Of a DNA stretch of 64,000 nucleotides, positions 11,097-23,966 are shown piece after piece (position 1 is the stretch's first letter; every line of letters begins with the position of its first letter). A program made the position numbers and the translations under genes. The notes below the pieces were generated by a model. The model was not told where the DNA came from. It worked only from the letters and a program-made list of their open reading frames with translations, and searched no databases. The DNA comes from Isoetes taiwanensis (lineage: Eukaryota; Streptophyta; Lycopodiopsida; Isoetales; Isoetaceae): NCBI GenBank assembly GCA_021234155.1, contig JAJEKV010000004.1, positions 18,289,310-18,353,309 on the forward strand, in the 5' to 3' direction.

Positions 11097-13045
11097 TTTG
11101 AATGTCGATGGCCATTGGCTAATCAAAGAATGTATTTTACCGTAAATAAGAAGGGCTTTGTTAAAGAAACATTGTCGCTAAGAACTCCTACTATGACATT
11201 CTCACAAGGCCTTTTGCAGCTTGCATGCTAGAAATGAGCAGAGCATATAGTTTTAATCATGTTTGACTATCGGGTTTATAAACAGTTTTTCCAGCTTCTT
11301 GTACTAGTTAACAAAGGCAAAGAAGGCAAGAAAACTGAGTCCGAAAGTGTTTACAAAGGCAAAGGCAAAGCAAAGTGTGAGTTATATTTTTTTATTGCGT
11401 GTTACATCGCTATAATCAATGCAAAGTGTGCAGTTATATCAAGCGTGGGTACCGCCGATCCGAAAGCAATCAAGCACAAACATTGTCAACAAATTATGCA
11501 TTCCCTTTGTCGATAATTCTTTTCTCACTTAGTTGTTTTTCATTAATGCGCATTAGGGTTGGTATCGTTAGCCATATTGCCATAGGACATGTTTGAACTA
11601 GTCGTAATGTAGCCTTTGCGATGAGCATATGAAATTTGGGCCTTGGCTGGAGTTACATTACACGATTATATTGTCCATTACTAGGTTCCATATTTTTGTA
11701 GAGACAGCTCTCATGGAGTCATGAATCTTTTATTACGATAGTTCAATAGAGACAGCTTTGAAAAGTTTTGAATAGAGACAGCTCAATCTCCTAATAGAGA
11801 CAGCTTCTAACAAATACAGAGGTCCTAGCTTCAATATCCAAGGAGTACAATGGGGTCCTAGCTTTTGAATCTCCAAATTGTACAATGGTAGTACAATGGT
11901 AATAACAAGTAGATCCATACAAAGAAGGAGTGCAAAGCTAGTAGTTCTCAAGATCGAGGATCCGCAATTTTTAAACCAAAACAAAACGAGAATAAATAAC
12001 AAGGTAAGGTAGTGGAGTCCAAAAGGTGGCAGCTTGAGTTGCATTATCACATGTTATCACATGTCATGTTTTAAAAGTACATAAATGAAACAAGAGCAAT
12101 TTCGTTAACCAATAGGAGAGACCGAGGCACCAAAGTTCAAGCTCTACTCTCAAGGTTGTAACTATTTTGGAGAGCAAAATGAAAGGCAAAATGAGTGATA
12201 GGAGGCTCAAGCCGAAGATCAAGTGTTGTTGCTGAAGCACCAAGGTTCGCTCGTTGGTGTCATAAACTTATAACAGAGCCGCAATGGAGCAAATAATGCC
12301 ATATGGTTGAGTGATTTCGATTTGTCTTTTCGGGCCAAATAATGCCATGTGGTTGAGTGAACAAGGCCTCGCGCCATGTAGAAGCATCAAAACGAATCCT
12401 CGGAATGCATGCAAAGTTTTTGATGCCTAGTTCGATTGATAGATAGTTTAGAGAATATTTTTCATTGATCCCACATAGTTTTAGCAAATCCGGAGTCGGA
12501 GAGGTAAAATTTGATGTAGAATCTGATGGTTCCCAAGACCAAACGAATTCCCTCGCTTTCACAAATAAAAAAAACCTAACGCTATAAATCATCAATGTTA
12601 CAACCTATTATACCTCCCGACAATGGGTTATTGCCAATAATAATGTGTTACAATAGTAAGTTCAAATATTATTAACTTATAATATTAATCCTAAGATTAT
12701 AAATTGTAAGGCACTAAAAAATCCTCGCACCAATGTGGCTCAAAAGGTTACCAAGTTCAACCGCTGGCGACGGTTAGAATTAGTTGGGGTTAAAACAGGT
12801 AATGATCTTTAGAATATTCTGAAGATTATTTGGAATATTCTAGAGATTATTGTGATAATCTCCAAAACATTCTTTTATTTCGTTATTATTTGTAGTACGG
12901 CTTTTATCAAAAACATTGAAAACAACCCGCTTAACATAGTCCCAAGACTAGCAAAGGTAAATCCAAAAATTTGCTATTTTAAACAATGTCCGACAACAAA
13001 GGCCAAACCGCCATCTTTACCCATGGGTTGAAGCCGGGTTTTTTA
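11097..13045. other. Non-coding region between gene A and the minisatellite
   Basis: 3' flank of gene A and AT-rich DNA. (A)TAGAGACAGCT recurs four times between 11697 and 11805, and a pair of TATCACATGT motifs lies at about 12042-12065. Around 12800-12860 there is a cluster of AGAATATTCT-type palindromes. Open frames here (for example 12260-12595 on -) are not preserved in copy 2. The block recurs at 42289-44250. Confidence 0.45.
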
Positions 13046-14215
13046 CCACGCGGGCAACGCTGGAGCCTAGGTGGCATGTTTGAGCCACCTTGGCACGCTT
13101 TGAGCCTAGATGGCATGTTGGAGGCACCTTGGCATGTTGGAGCCTAGGTGGCACGCTGGAGCCTAGGTGGCACGCTGGAGCCTAGGTGGCATGCTAGAGC
13201 TCACGAGGCATGTTGGAGCCCAGTTGGCATGTTGAGCCCACGTGGGCATGTTGGAGCCCAGTGTGGCATGTTGGAGCCCATGTGGCATGTTGGTGCCTAG
13301 GTGGCATGTTGGAGCTCACGTGGCATGTTGGAGCCAGGTGGCATGTTTTAGCCACCTTGGCACGCTTTGAGCCGATAATGGTGATAGTTGGAGCCACCTT
13401 GGCATGTTGGAGCCTGTGTGGCATGTTGGAGCCTAGGTGGCATATTTGAGCCACCTTGGCATGCTTGAGCCTAGGTGGCACGCTGGAGCCCAACTTGGCA
13501 TGTTGGAGCTCACACGGCATGTTGGAGCCCGTGTGGCATGTTGGTTTCAGGTGGCATTCTAGGTGGCATGTTGGAGCCCACGCGGGCATGTTGGAGCCAA
13601 GGTGGCACGCTGGAGCCCAGGTGGCATGCTAGAGCCCCCGAGGCATGTTGGAGCCTAGCTGGCATGTTGGAGCCTACTTGGCATGTTGAAGCCTTGGTGG
13701 GATGTTGGAGCCCAGGTGGCATAATTGGAGCCACCCGCATGGTGGAGCCTAGGTGGCATGTTGGAGCCAACTTGGCATGTTGGAGCTCACGCGGCATGTT
13801 GGAGCCCGTGTGGCATGTTGGAGCCCAGGTGGCATGCTAGGTGCCATGTTGGAGCCCACGGCATGTTGGAGCCGTAGGGTGGCATGTTGGAGCTTAGCCG
13901 GCATGTTGGAGCCAAGGTGGCACATTGGAGCCCAGGTGGTACGTTTGGCCACCTTGGCACGCTTTGAGCCTAGGTGGTGGCATGTTGGAGTCACCTTGGC
14001 ATGGTGGAGCCTAGGTGGCATGTTGGAGCTCACGTGGCATGCTTTGAGCCTGTGTGGCATGTTGGTAAGTGGCATGTTGGAGCCCACGTGGCATGTTGGA
14101 GCCGTGAGGTGGCATGTGGAGCCTACTGGCATGTTGGAGCCCACGCGGGCATGTTGGAGCCTAGGTGGTGATGTTTGAGCCACCTTGGCACGCTTTGAGC
14201 CTAGGTGGCATGTTC
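13046..14215 (+). repeat. 19-bp minisatellite, forward orientation, copy 1
   Basis: Tandem 19-bp units with consensus GGAGCCTAGGTGGCATGTT and common variants (CACGTGG, CACCTTGG, AAGGTGG, GTGTGG). Because 19 is not a multiple of three, three units make a 57-bp period that reads as a 19-residue protein repeat in every frame of either strand. This explains the long open frames (up to ~145 codons) over these arrays; they are not genes. The array ends where the 795-bp satellite begins. Confidence 0.95.
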
Positions 14216-15430
14216 TCGGCCCACCTAAACTTGGTCTCCGTGGTAATGTCGATGTTCCGAGTCCATTGTCGATGACGCCTGGGTGGGGAGAGTTGCCCGC
14301 CCGCGGGCCGCAGACCCTAAAGAGAGGACCTTGGGGGACTTCTCCTCGAAGGCTTTAGGTTAGGGCCTTCCGCTTCAAGGCCCTCCCACTACCTCATGAC
14401 ATTAGTAAAGATCCCGGGTCCAACCGGAGCCTGGGTGGCTCCAAAACGCAAAACCCCGTGGCGCTGCCGTGTTATTGTAGGGTTTACGTTATGGAGGTCG
14501 AAGTTTTATCCGCTTGCACTTGAGACATGGTCGGTGAAGCCGCAGCTTGAAAACCGTAAGCAAATGTAAATTGATTTAAATGGGGTTTGAATTACCGAGC
14601 CTACTTGTGCTTTCCTACCAAGTCAAGAACCTTTTGGAGGGCAAATGCCAATGGAATCCCTAACCTGCTTGCCTAATAGATCGCTGAATTCTCCATTCAA
14701 GTAACTTGCTTCGAAAAAATGTGCTCAAAAAGATTCAAGATCTCAGTCCCGAGAACATATAAAACCGCAGTGTCCTGTTGCATAACGACGGGCTGTAGAA
14801 AACCAAGTGTTTTGTCGCCGGGCAAGCATAAAGGCCCCTTAATGGAGATTTGACTTCGCCATGTTGCATGGTAAACAAGAAATTACCCTAGGGACCAAGT
14901 TAAGAGGGGCCATTTTTGCAAGCAAAAGAAACACGAACCCCACGTGCATAAGATTCTCGCACCCTCCGCTAAGGCCAATTCACTACTTAACGGTTGGACA
15001 TGAGCTACTTTGGCGCATTTCCTCGAGCAGGGTGGTCTTCGCCCACCTAAACTTGGTCCCCAAGGTAATGTCGATGTTTCAGTCCATTGGCAGAGTCGAT
15101 GACAGCCTCGGGTGGGAAGAGTTGCCCGCCCGTGACCGAGACCCTAAAGAGAGGACCTTGGGGTCGGACTTTTCCCGAAGGCTTTTAGGCTCGGGTAACT
15201 TGCTTCAAGGCCCTCCCACTACCTCATGACATTAGGCAAGATCCTGGTCCAATCCGGAAGGTGTGGCCTCCAAACGCAAAACCTTGCGGCTTTGCCGTGT
15301 TATTGTAGGGTTTACGCTATGGAGGTCGAAGTTTTATATGTTCTCCTTGCACTTGAGACATGGTCGAGAACCCGCAGCTTGAAACTTGAATGGAGAATTA
15401 AACCCACGGAAATGGGGGGAATTACCGAGT
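14216..15430 (+). repeat. ~795-bp satellite, forward units, copy 1
   Basis: About one and a half units in forward orientation, recognisable by GGCCCTCCCACTACCTCATG near 14380 and 15208 and GGGTTTACG(T/C)TATGGAGGTC near 14480 and 15309. They are inverted relative to the units after 15540. No protein domain is recognisable in any frame of the unit. Confidence 0.88.
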
Positions 15431-15540
15431 TCCCAAAGGTCGTAAATTGGAAGTCAAGAACACATTTTGTTGTAGCAAATTTTTGGAATGATTCTGATCG
15501 CCAATAGATCCAAACCCGTTATTTTCGCTTGGCATGGCTA
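15431..15540. other. Centre (spacer) of the giant inverted repeat, copy 1
   Basis: Short unique spacer between forward and reverse 795-bp satellite units, with ACACATTTTGTTGTAGCAAA near 15460. The same spacer sits at the turning point in copy 2 (about 47640-47780), so the inversion point is shared. Confidence 0.75.
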
Positions 15541-18500
15541 CCGGATGTAGGTTCAAAAAGGTACACCAGTCCCAAGTGCAATCGATAAAACTCACCTCCA
15601 TAACGTAAACCCTACAATAACCCGCAACGCACGTGGTTTGGCGCTTTTTGGGCTACACCCTCGGAACATTGGACGGATCTTGCACAATGTCATGAGGTAG
15701 TGGGAGGGCCTTGAAGCTTTAAGACCTGAGCCCTAAAGCCTTCCGTAAGAAGTCCGGACCCCAAGGTCCCTCTTTAGGGCCCTCGCCATGGACGGGCAAC
15801 TCTCCCACCCCGAATCGGGCTATCCGACTCGCCAATGGACTCAAAAAACATCGACATTACCTTGGAGACCAAGTTTCGCGGGCGAAGACCACCCCCGGCC
15901 CCTAAGCCAAAGTAGGTCATGTCCAACACGCTCAGAGTGAATTGGCCTTAGCGAGGGTGCGTACGCCATGTAGAGGGTTCGTGGTTTCTTTGTCGCAAAA
16001 AATGACCGGGTAACTTGGTCCCTAGGGTAATTTCGCTGTTTTGACGACATGGCCTCCCAAATTCCATTCCGGCCTTTGCACGCCCCAACGACAAAACACT
16101 TGGTTTTCTACACCGCCGACCGCTGAAGACATTTTATGGTTTTATATGTTCTCCTGACAGTATCTTGAATCTTTTTTGAGCCCGCCAAGCAAGTTACTTG
16201 AATGGAGAATTCAACGGTCGGATAGGGGGAAACCGGTTCCCGAAGGGAGGTATTGGCATTTGCCCTCCCGGGAGGAGCACCGGTAGGGAAAGCTCCCAGA
16301 TCCAAATTCCTGCACCCCATTTCGCCGGGGTTTATTGCTTGGTTTTCAAAAAGGCAGCACCATGTCTCAAGCGCAATCGATAAAACTCGACCTCCATAAC
16401 GTAAACCCTACAACAACCCGGCAACGCACGTGGTTTGCGCTTTTGAGGCCACACCGGGCCGATTGGACCAGGATCTTGCACAATGTCATGAGGTAGTGGG
16501 AGGGCCTTGAAAGCCAAGACGGAGCCCCAAAGCCTTCCGTAAGAAGTCCCACCCCAAGGTCCCTCTTTAGGGTCTTCGCCATGGACGCGCAACTCTCCCA
16601 CCCTCGAATGGCATCCGACCGCCAATGGACTCAAACATCGACATTACCTTTGAGACCAAGTTTCGCGGGCGTAAGACCACCGCCGCCTTGGAACGCCAAA
16701 GTAGCTCATGTCCAACACGCTCAGAGTGAATTGGCCTTAGGAGAGGGTGCGTACATCGCCACGTAGAGGGTTCGGTTTCTTTTGCCGCAAAAAGACCGGG
16801 TAACTTGGTCCCCAGGGTAATTTTGGGCCTGTTTCTACCCACATACGGCTAAGTCAAATTTCCATTCCGGGCCTTTGTACGCCCGAACGACAAAACACTT
16901 GGTTTCTACACCGCCGACCGCAGATGACACTTTGGCGGTTTTATATGTTCTCCTGACAGATCTTGAATTTTTGAGCCCGCCGGGGCAAGTTACTTGAATG
17001 GAGAATTCAACGGTCGGATAGGGGAAACCGGTTCCTCGAAGGGAGGCATTGGCATTTGCCTCCCTGAGGAGCACCGGTAGGAAAGCCTGCCTCGGTAAAT
17101 CCAAAACCCCATTTCGCCGGGCCGTTGTTAGGTTTCAATCGCGAAATTTCCACCATGTCTCAAGTGCAACCGGATAAAACTCGACCTCCATAACGTGAAA
17201 CCCTACAATAATAACCGGGCAACGCATGTGGTTTTGTTTTGAGGCCACACCCCTCGGTCGATTGGACCAGGATATTGCACAATGTCATGAGGTAGTGGGA
17301 GGGCCTTGGCTTTAAGACGGAGCCCCAAAGCCTTCATGTAAGAAGTCCACCCCAAGGTCCTCTCTTTAGGGTCTCGCCATGGATCGGCAACTCTCCCACC
17401 CCTCGAACCGGCTATCCGACTCGCCAATGGACTCGAACATCGACATTACCTTGAGACCAAGTTTCGCGGGCGTAAGACCACCCCCGCCCCTAAGAGCCAA
17501 AGTAGCTCATGTCCAACACGCTCGTAGTGAATTGGCCTTAGCGGAGGGTGCGTATCACGCCATGTAGAGGGTTCGTGGTTTCTTTTGCCGCAAAAATGAC
17601 CGGTAACTTGGTCCCTAGGGTAATTTCGCTGTTTTCGACGACATGGAATAAGTCAAATCTCCATTCCCGGCCTTTGTAACGCCTTCAACGACAAAACACT
17701 TGGTTTTCTACACCGCCGACCGCATGACACTTTATGTTTTATATGTTCTCCTGACAGATCTTGAATTTTTTGAGCCTCGCCAAGCAAGTTACTTGAATGG
17801 AGAATTCAATGGTCGGATAGGGGAAACCGGTTCTGAAGGGAGGCATTGGCATTTGCCCTCCTGAGGAGCACCGTAGGAAAGCCTCGCCTTCTGAATTCCA
17901 AACCCCATTTCGCCGGGCTGTTTCGGTTTTCAATCGCAGCTTTTCACCATGTCTCGCGCAATCGATAAAACTCACCTCCATAACGTGAAACCCTACAATA
18001 ACCCGGCAACGCCACGTGGTTTACGCTTTTGAGGCCATACCCGGGCCGATTGGACCGTGATCTTGCACAATGTCATGAGGTAGTGGGAGGGCCTTGAAGC
18101 CGTAAGAGGGAGCCCCAAAGCCTTCCGTAAGAAGTCCCACCCAAAGGTCTCTCTTTAGGGTCCTCGCCATGGACGGGCAACTCTCCCACCCCGAATCGGG
18201 GATCCGACCGCCAATGGACTCGAACATCGACATTACCTTGGAGACCAAGTTTCGCGGGCAGAAGACCACCCCGCCCCCGAACGCCAAAGTAGCTCCTGCG
18301 TCCAACACGCTCAGAGTGAATTGGCCTTAGCGAGGGTGCGCACCGCCATGTAGAGGGTTCGTGGTTTCTTTTGCCGCAAAAATGACCGGGTAACTTGGTC
18401 CCTAGGGTAATTTACTGTTTCTGACGACATGGCTAAGTCAAATCTCCATTCCTGGCCTTTGTAACGCCTTAACGACAAAACACTTGGTTTTCTACACCGC

Positions 18501-19740
18501 CGACCGCATGACACTTTGTGCGGTTTTATATGTTCTCCCGACAGATGTTGAATTTTTTGAACCCGCCAAGCAAGTTACTTGAATGGAGAATTCAACGGCC
18601 GGATAGGAAACCGGTTCCCGAAGGGAGGCATTGGCATTTGCCTCCCGTGAGGAGCACCGTAGGAAAGCCGCCTGTAATTCCAAACCCCATTTTCGCCGCC
18701 GTTGTTTCTAGTTTTCAACCGCAGCCTTTCACCATGTCTCAAGCGCAACCGATAAAACTCGACTCCATAACGCAAAACCCTACAATAACCCCGCAACGCA
18801 CGTGGTTTGCGCTTTTGAGGCCACAGCACTCGGGTCGTGATTGGACCGTGATATTGCACAATGTCATGAGGTAGTGGGAGGGCCTGAAGCCGTAAGAGGG
18901 GAGCCCCAAAGCCTTCAAGAAGTCCCACCCAAAGGTCCTCTCTTTAGGTCTTCCGCCATGGATCGGCAACTCTCCCACCCCGAACCGCGGATCCGACCGC
19001 CAATGGACTCAAAACATCGACATTACCCTTGAGACCAAGTTTCGCGGGCGTAAGACCACCCCCGCCCCCTGAAGCGCCAAAGTAGCTCATGCGTCCAACA
19101 CGCTCAGTAGTGAATTGGCCTTAGCGAGGGTGCGTAATACCGCCATGTAGAGGGTTCGTGGTTTCTTTGCTGCAAAAATGACCGGGTAACTTGGTCCCTA
19201 GGGTAATTTCACGTTTCGGACGCACATGGCTAAGTCAAATCTCCATTCCGGCCTTTGTAACGCCCCGAACGACAAAACACTTGGTTTTCTACATCGGCCG
19301 ACCGCAGACACTTTGGGTTTTATATGTTCTCCTGACAGATCTTGAATTTTTTTGAGCCCGCCAAGCAAGTTACTTGAATGGAGAATTCAATGGTCGGATA
19401 GGGGAAACCGGTTCCCGGAAGGGAGGTATTGGCATTTGCCCTCCTGAGGAGCACCGTAGGAAAGCCCGCTTCGTAATTCCAAAACCCCATTTCGCCGGGC
19501 CTGTTTCTAGTTTTCAATCGCAGCCTTCACCATGTCTCAAGTGCAACCGATAAAACTCGACTTCCATAACGTAAACCCTACAATAACCCGCAACGCATGT
19601 GGTTTACGCTTTGAGGAGGCCACACCTCGGGCCGATTGGACCGTGATCTTGCACAATGTCATGAGGTAGTGGGAGGGCCTGAAGCCGTAAGATGGAGCCC
19701 CTAAAGCCTTCCCCAAGAAGTCCCACCCTGTCCTCTTTAG
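15541..19740 (-). repeat. ~795-bp satellite, reverse units, copy 1
   Basis: Tandem units in reverse orientation. The landmark CACAATGTCATGAGGTAGTG occurs near 15686, 16476, 17279, 18067, 18858 and 19659, and once more in the mosaic zone near 20487; spacings are 788-828 bp. Each unit holds conserved blocks such as AAGTTACTTGAATGGAGAAT and CTTGGTCCCTAGGGTAAT. Neighbouring units differ mainly by small indels and C/G-containing substitutions. Short open frames change from unit to unit, so the array is non-coding. Confidence 0.92.
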
Positions 19741-20690
19741 GCCTCTCGCCATGGACATGCAACTAGGCTCCAACATGCCAATCAGAGGGCTATCCGACAT
19801 GCCAATGGACTCCAACATCGACATTACCTTGGAGAGCATGCCACCTGGGCGTAAGACCACCCTAGGCTCCCAACATGCCAAAGTAGCTCATGTCCAACAC
19901 GTCAAGGTGAATTGGCCTGCCACGAGGGTGCGTAATACGCCAAGGAGGGTTCGTGGTGCCACTTAGGCTGCAAAATGACCGGGTAACTTGGTCCCTAGGG
20001 TCCAACATGCCACTACGCCCAACATACATGGCGAAGTCAAATCTCCATTCCCAGCATGCCACCCAGAACAACAAAACACTTGGTTTTCTACACCGGAGCC
20101 GACCGCAGGACACTTTGGCGGTTTTATATGTTCTCAAGCATGCCAATCTTGAATCTTTTTGAGCCTGCCAGGCTCCAACTTGAATGGAGAATCCAACATG
20201 CCGGATAGGGAAACCGGTTCACGAAGGGAGGCAATTGGCATTTTCCTCCCCAAGGGAGCACCGGTAGGAAAGCATGCCACCGGGTCCAAATTCCAAGGCA
20301 CTCCCATGCCACCTAGCTTCGTTTTCAATCGCAAACATGCCAACCATGTCTCCAACATGCAACATAGGATAAAACATCCAATCCAGGCTCCATAACACAA
20401 ACCTCCAACAATAACCCGGCAACCAACATGGTTTAGGCTTTGGAGGCCACACCAGGGTCCAATTGACCGTGGAGATCTTGCACAATGTCATGAGGTAGTG
20501 GGAGGGCCTTGAAGTTCAAGAAGGAGCCCCAAAGCCTTCCAACAAGTCCACCCCAAGGTCCCTCCAAGGTGGGTCAAACATGCCACGGGACGCAACTCTC
20601 CCACCCCTTAACCGCTATCCGACAAATGGACCCTAACATCCAACATGCCCCTCGAGACCAACATGGGCGTAACATGCCACCTCAGGCCCA
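19741..20690 (-). repeat. Mosaic of 795-bp satellite and 19-bp minisatellite, copy 1
   Basis: The backbone is one recognisable 795-bp unit, but pieces such as AGGCTCCAACATGCCA are interleaved every 20-60 bases and replace the expected bases. The mix shifts from mostly satellite to mostly minisatellite across the interval. This looks like a blended consensus of misaligned reads, though a true chimeric unit cannot be excluded. Confidence 0.75.
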
Positions 20691-23345
20691 ACATGCCAAG
20701 GTGGCTCGCAAACATGCCACCTAGGCTCCAACATGCCACCTAGGGCTCAACATGCCAAGGTCCAACATGCCACCTAGGCCCAACATGCCACATAGGCTCC
20801 AACATGCCACCTACCAACATGCCACCAGGCTCCAACATGCCACCGGGCTCAAAAGCATGCCACCCAGGCTCCAACATGCCACCTAGGTTCCAACATGCCA
20901 AGGTGGCTCCAACATGCCACCTAGGCTCAGCGCTGCCAAGGTGGCTTAAACATGCCACCTAGGCTCCAATGTGCCACCTTGGCTCCAACATGCCGCCTAG
21001 GCTCCAACATGCCACCCACGCCCAACATGCCACGTGGGCTCCAATATGGCACCTCCAGCATGCCACCTAGGGCTCCAACATGCCAACCGGGCTCCAACAT
21101 GCCTCGTGAGCTCCAACATGCCAAGTTGGCTCCAACATGCCACCTAGGCTCACATGCAAAGGTGGCTCCAACATGCCACCTAGGCTCCAACATCCCACCG
21201 GGCTCAACATGCCACCTAGGGCTCCAACATGCCACCACCTAGGCTCCAACATGCCAACTAGGCTCCAACATGCCACGGGCTCCAACATGCCACCTAGCAT
21301 GCCACCTAGGCTCCAACATGCCACCCGGGCCAACATTGAGCTCCAACATGCTGCTGTTGGCTCCAACGCGCCACCTAGGCTAGCATGCCAAGGTGGCTCC
21401 AACATGCCACCTAGGCTCCAACATGCCACATAGTCCAACATGCCAAGTTGGCTCCAACATGCCACATAGGCTCCAACATGCCAAGGTGGCTCCAAGCATG
21501 CCACCTAGGCTCCAACATGCCACTGGGCTCCAACATGCCAAGGTGGATCCAACATGCCATTATCCGCTGCATGCCAAGGTGGCTAAAACATGCCACCTAG
21601 GGCTCCAACATGCCACATAGGCTCCAACATGCCACCTAGGCACCAACATGCCACATAGGCTCCAACATGCCACCTAGGCTCCAACATGCCACGTAGGCTC
21701 CAACATGCCAATCAGGCTCCAACATGCCTCGTGAGCTCCTAGCATGCCACCTAGGCTCCAACATGCCACCTAGGGCCCAACATGCCACCCAACATGCCAA
21801 CATGCCAAGGTGGCTCAAACATGCCACCTAGGCTCCAACATGCCAAGGTGGCTCAAACATGCCACCTAGGCTCCAACATGCCACCTAGGCTCCAACATGC
21901 CACGGCCTGCCACGGCTCCAACATGCCACCTAGCATGCCACCTAGGCTCCAACATGCCACCCGGCTCAAGCGCACCACGTGAGCTCCAACATGCCACCTG
22001 GGCTCCAACATGCCAACTAGGCTCCAACATGCCTCGTGAGCTCTAGCATGCCACCCAGGGCTCCAACGCCACATGGCCCCAACATGCCACGTTTGGGCAT
22101 CCCAACATGTCACCTAGCATGCCGGGCTCCAACATGCCACCTAGCATGCCACCTAGGCTCCAACATGCCACCGGCTCCAACATGCCACGGAGCTCCAACA
22201 TGCCAAGTTGGCTCCAACGCGCCACCTAGGCTCCAGCATGCCAAGGTGGCTCAAATATGCCACCTAGGCTCCAACATGCCACCACATATGGCTTCAACAT
22301 GCCACGTAGGCTCCATTAGTCAAACATGCCACCTAGGCCCAACATGCCAACGCGGGTCCAACATGCCACGCCCAACATGCCTCGTGAGCTTCTAGCATGC
22401 CACCTAGGCTCCAATGTGCCACCTAGGCTCCAATGTGCCACCTAGGCCTCCAACATGCCAAGGTGGCTCCAACATGCCACCTAGGCACAAGCATGCCAAG
22501 GTGGCTCAAATATGCCACCATTAGCCCAACATGCCACCTGGCTTCAACATGCCACGAGGGCTCCAACATGCCACGTGAGCTCTAACATGCCACCTAGGCC
22601 CAACATGCCCCACCTAGGCTCCAACATGCCAAGGTGGCTCCAACACGCCACCTAGGTTCCAACATGCCAAGGTGGCTCCAACATGCCACCTAGGCTCCAA
22701 CACGCCACCTATGCTCCAACATGCCACGGGCTCCAACATGCCACCTAGCATGCCACCTAGGCCAACATGCAACCCGGCTCCAACATGCCACGTGAGCTCT
22801 AACATGCCACCTAGGCTCCAACATGCCACCCACGCTCCAACATGCCACCCGTCCAACATGTCAAGGTGGCTCCAACATGCCACCTAGGTTCCAACATGCC
22901 AAGGTGGCTCCAACATGCCACCTAGGCTCCAACATGCCACCCACGCCCAACATGCCACCCAGCTCCAACATGCCACCCAGCATGCCACCTAGGCTCCAAC
23001 ATGCCAAGGGCTCCAACATGCCACGTGAGCTCCAACATGCCACAAAGGCTCCAACATGCCAAGTTGGCTCCAACGCCACCTAGGCTCAAGCATGCCAAGG
23101 TGGCTCAAATATGCCACCTAGGCTCCATCATGCCACCAAGGCTTCAACATGCCAACAGGCTCCAACATGCCAAGGTGGCTCCAACATGCCACCTAGGCTC
23201 CAACATGCCAAGGTGGCTCCAACATGCCACCTAGGCTCCAACATGCCACCCACGCCCAACATGACACGGGCTTAACGCGTACACGCGGCTCCAACATGCC
23301 AGATGGCTTAGACATGCCATGTGGGCTCCAAATGCCACCTAGGCC
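20691..23345 (-). repeat. 19-bp minisatellite, reverse orientation, copy 1
   Basis: About 135 units of AACATGCCACCTAGGCTCC and variants (CCAAGGTGG, CACGTGAG, CACCCACG), the reverse complement of the array at 13046-14215. Longer sub-patterns recur, for example alternation of CACCTAGG and AAGGTGG units near 22600-23250, suggesting higher-order expansion. Open frames on both strands are by-products of the 57-bp coding period. Confidence 0.95.
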
Positions 23346-23966
23346 CGTGAACCTCGCTTTAAGGTTCATCCTCTTCCGCTTTACCGACCGCCATGAGTTA
23401 CAAAACCAGACACCTAAAAATCAGACACTTGCAACATGTTAGGATGAGACAACATTACTATGTGACGAGCTTGTCAGAACGCCAAGACAACTATTGCCCC
23501 TTCTTTTTTTTCAACGGCCGCAACAGATCGATGCATTATTTCATGGGATGTGGCGTGATGACCTGGCCGGATCAACTATGGTCGCATGGTTGGTTCCAAC
23601 TTCACTTGGGTATCGCACCCATTGAGCGCATAATATTTGCTACCGCTTTCAATGATCCAATGGGGCTAACGCCGCCTTCTTGTTCACATTCACATTTTCA
23701 ATGCTATATTTGCCACAATAATGGCTTGTAACATTGGTCCACCTTCATGATTTGTTCATAACAACAACATGCTAGTTCAGTGACACATTAGGGTTTTAAG
23801 CACAATGTTGAGGTAACACATTAGGGTGTAAGTGCATGGGGTAAAAATTATTAATTTCTTATAACCATTGAACCATGCAAAGATTTCCACCTTGCGTGGA
23901 GCCGGCCACGCAGGTCCGCCCCACCCAACCCAAATTATCCCAAATTATTGTGGAGGGAGCTGAGGA
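23346..23966. other. Region between minisatellite and gene B start, copy 1
   Basis: Contains open segments around 23393-23731 and a conserved FHYFMGCG-like stretch, but the frame differs between copies and no exon boundary is clear. It could hold a 5' exon or the promoter of gene B. ACACATTAGGGT-type repeats occur at about 23780-23830. No TATA box is convincing. Confidence 0.35.

Noticed and set aside
12800-12860. AGAATATTCT cluster as heat-shock elements
   Set aside because: The spacing does not follow the GAAnnTTCnnGAA pattern and no gene start lies nearby; better explained as AT-rich palindromes.
20740-23240. Dozens of 60-145 codon open frames on both strands of the minisatellite
   Set aside because: They follow from the 19-bp period and lie in all frames at once; they begin and end at random variants and differ between copies.
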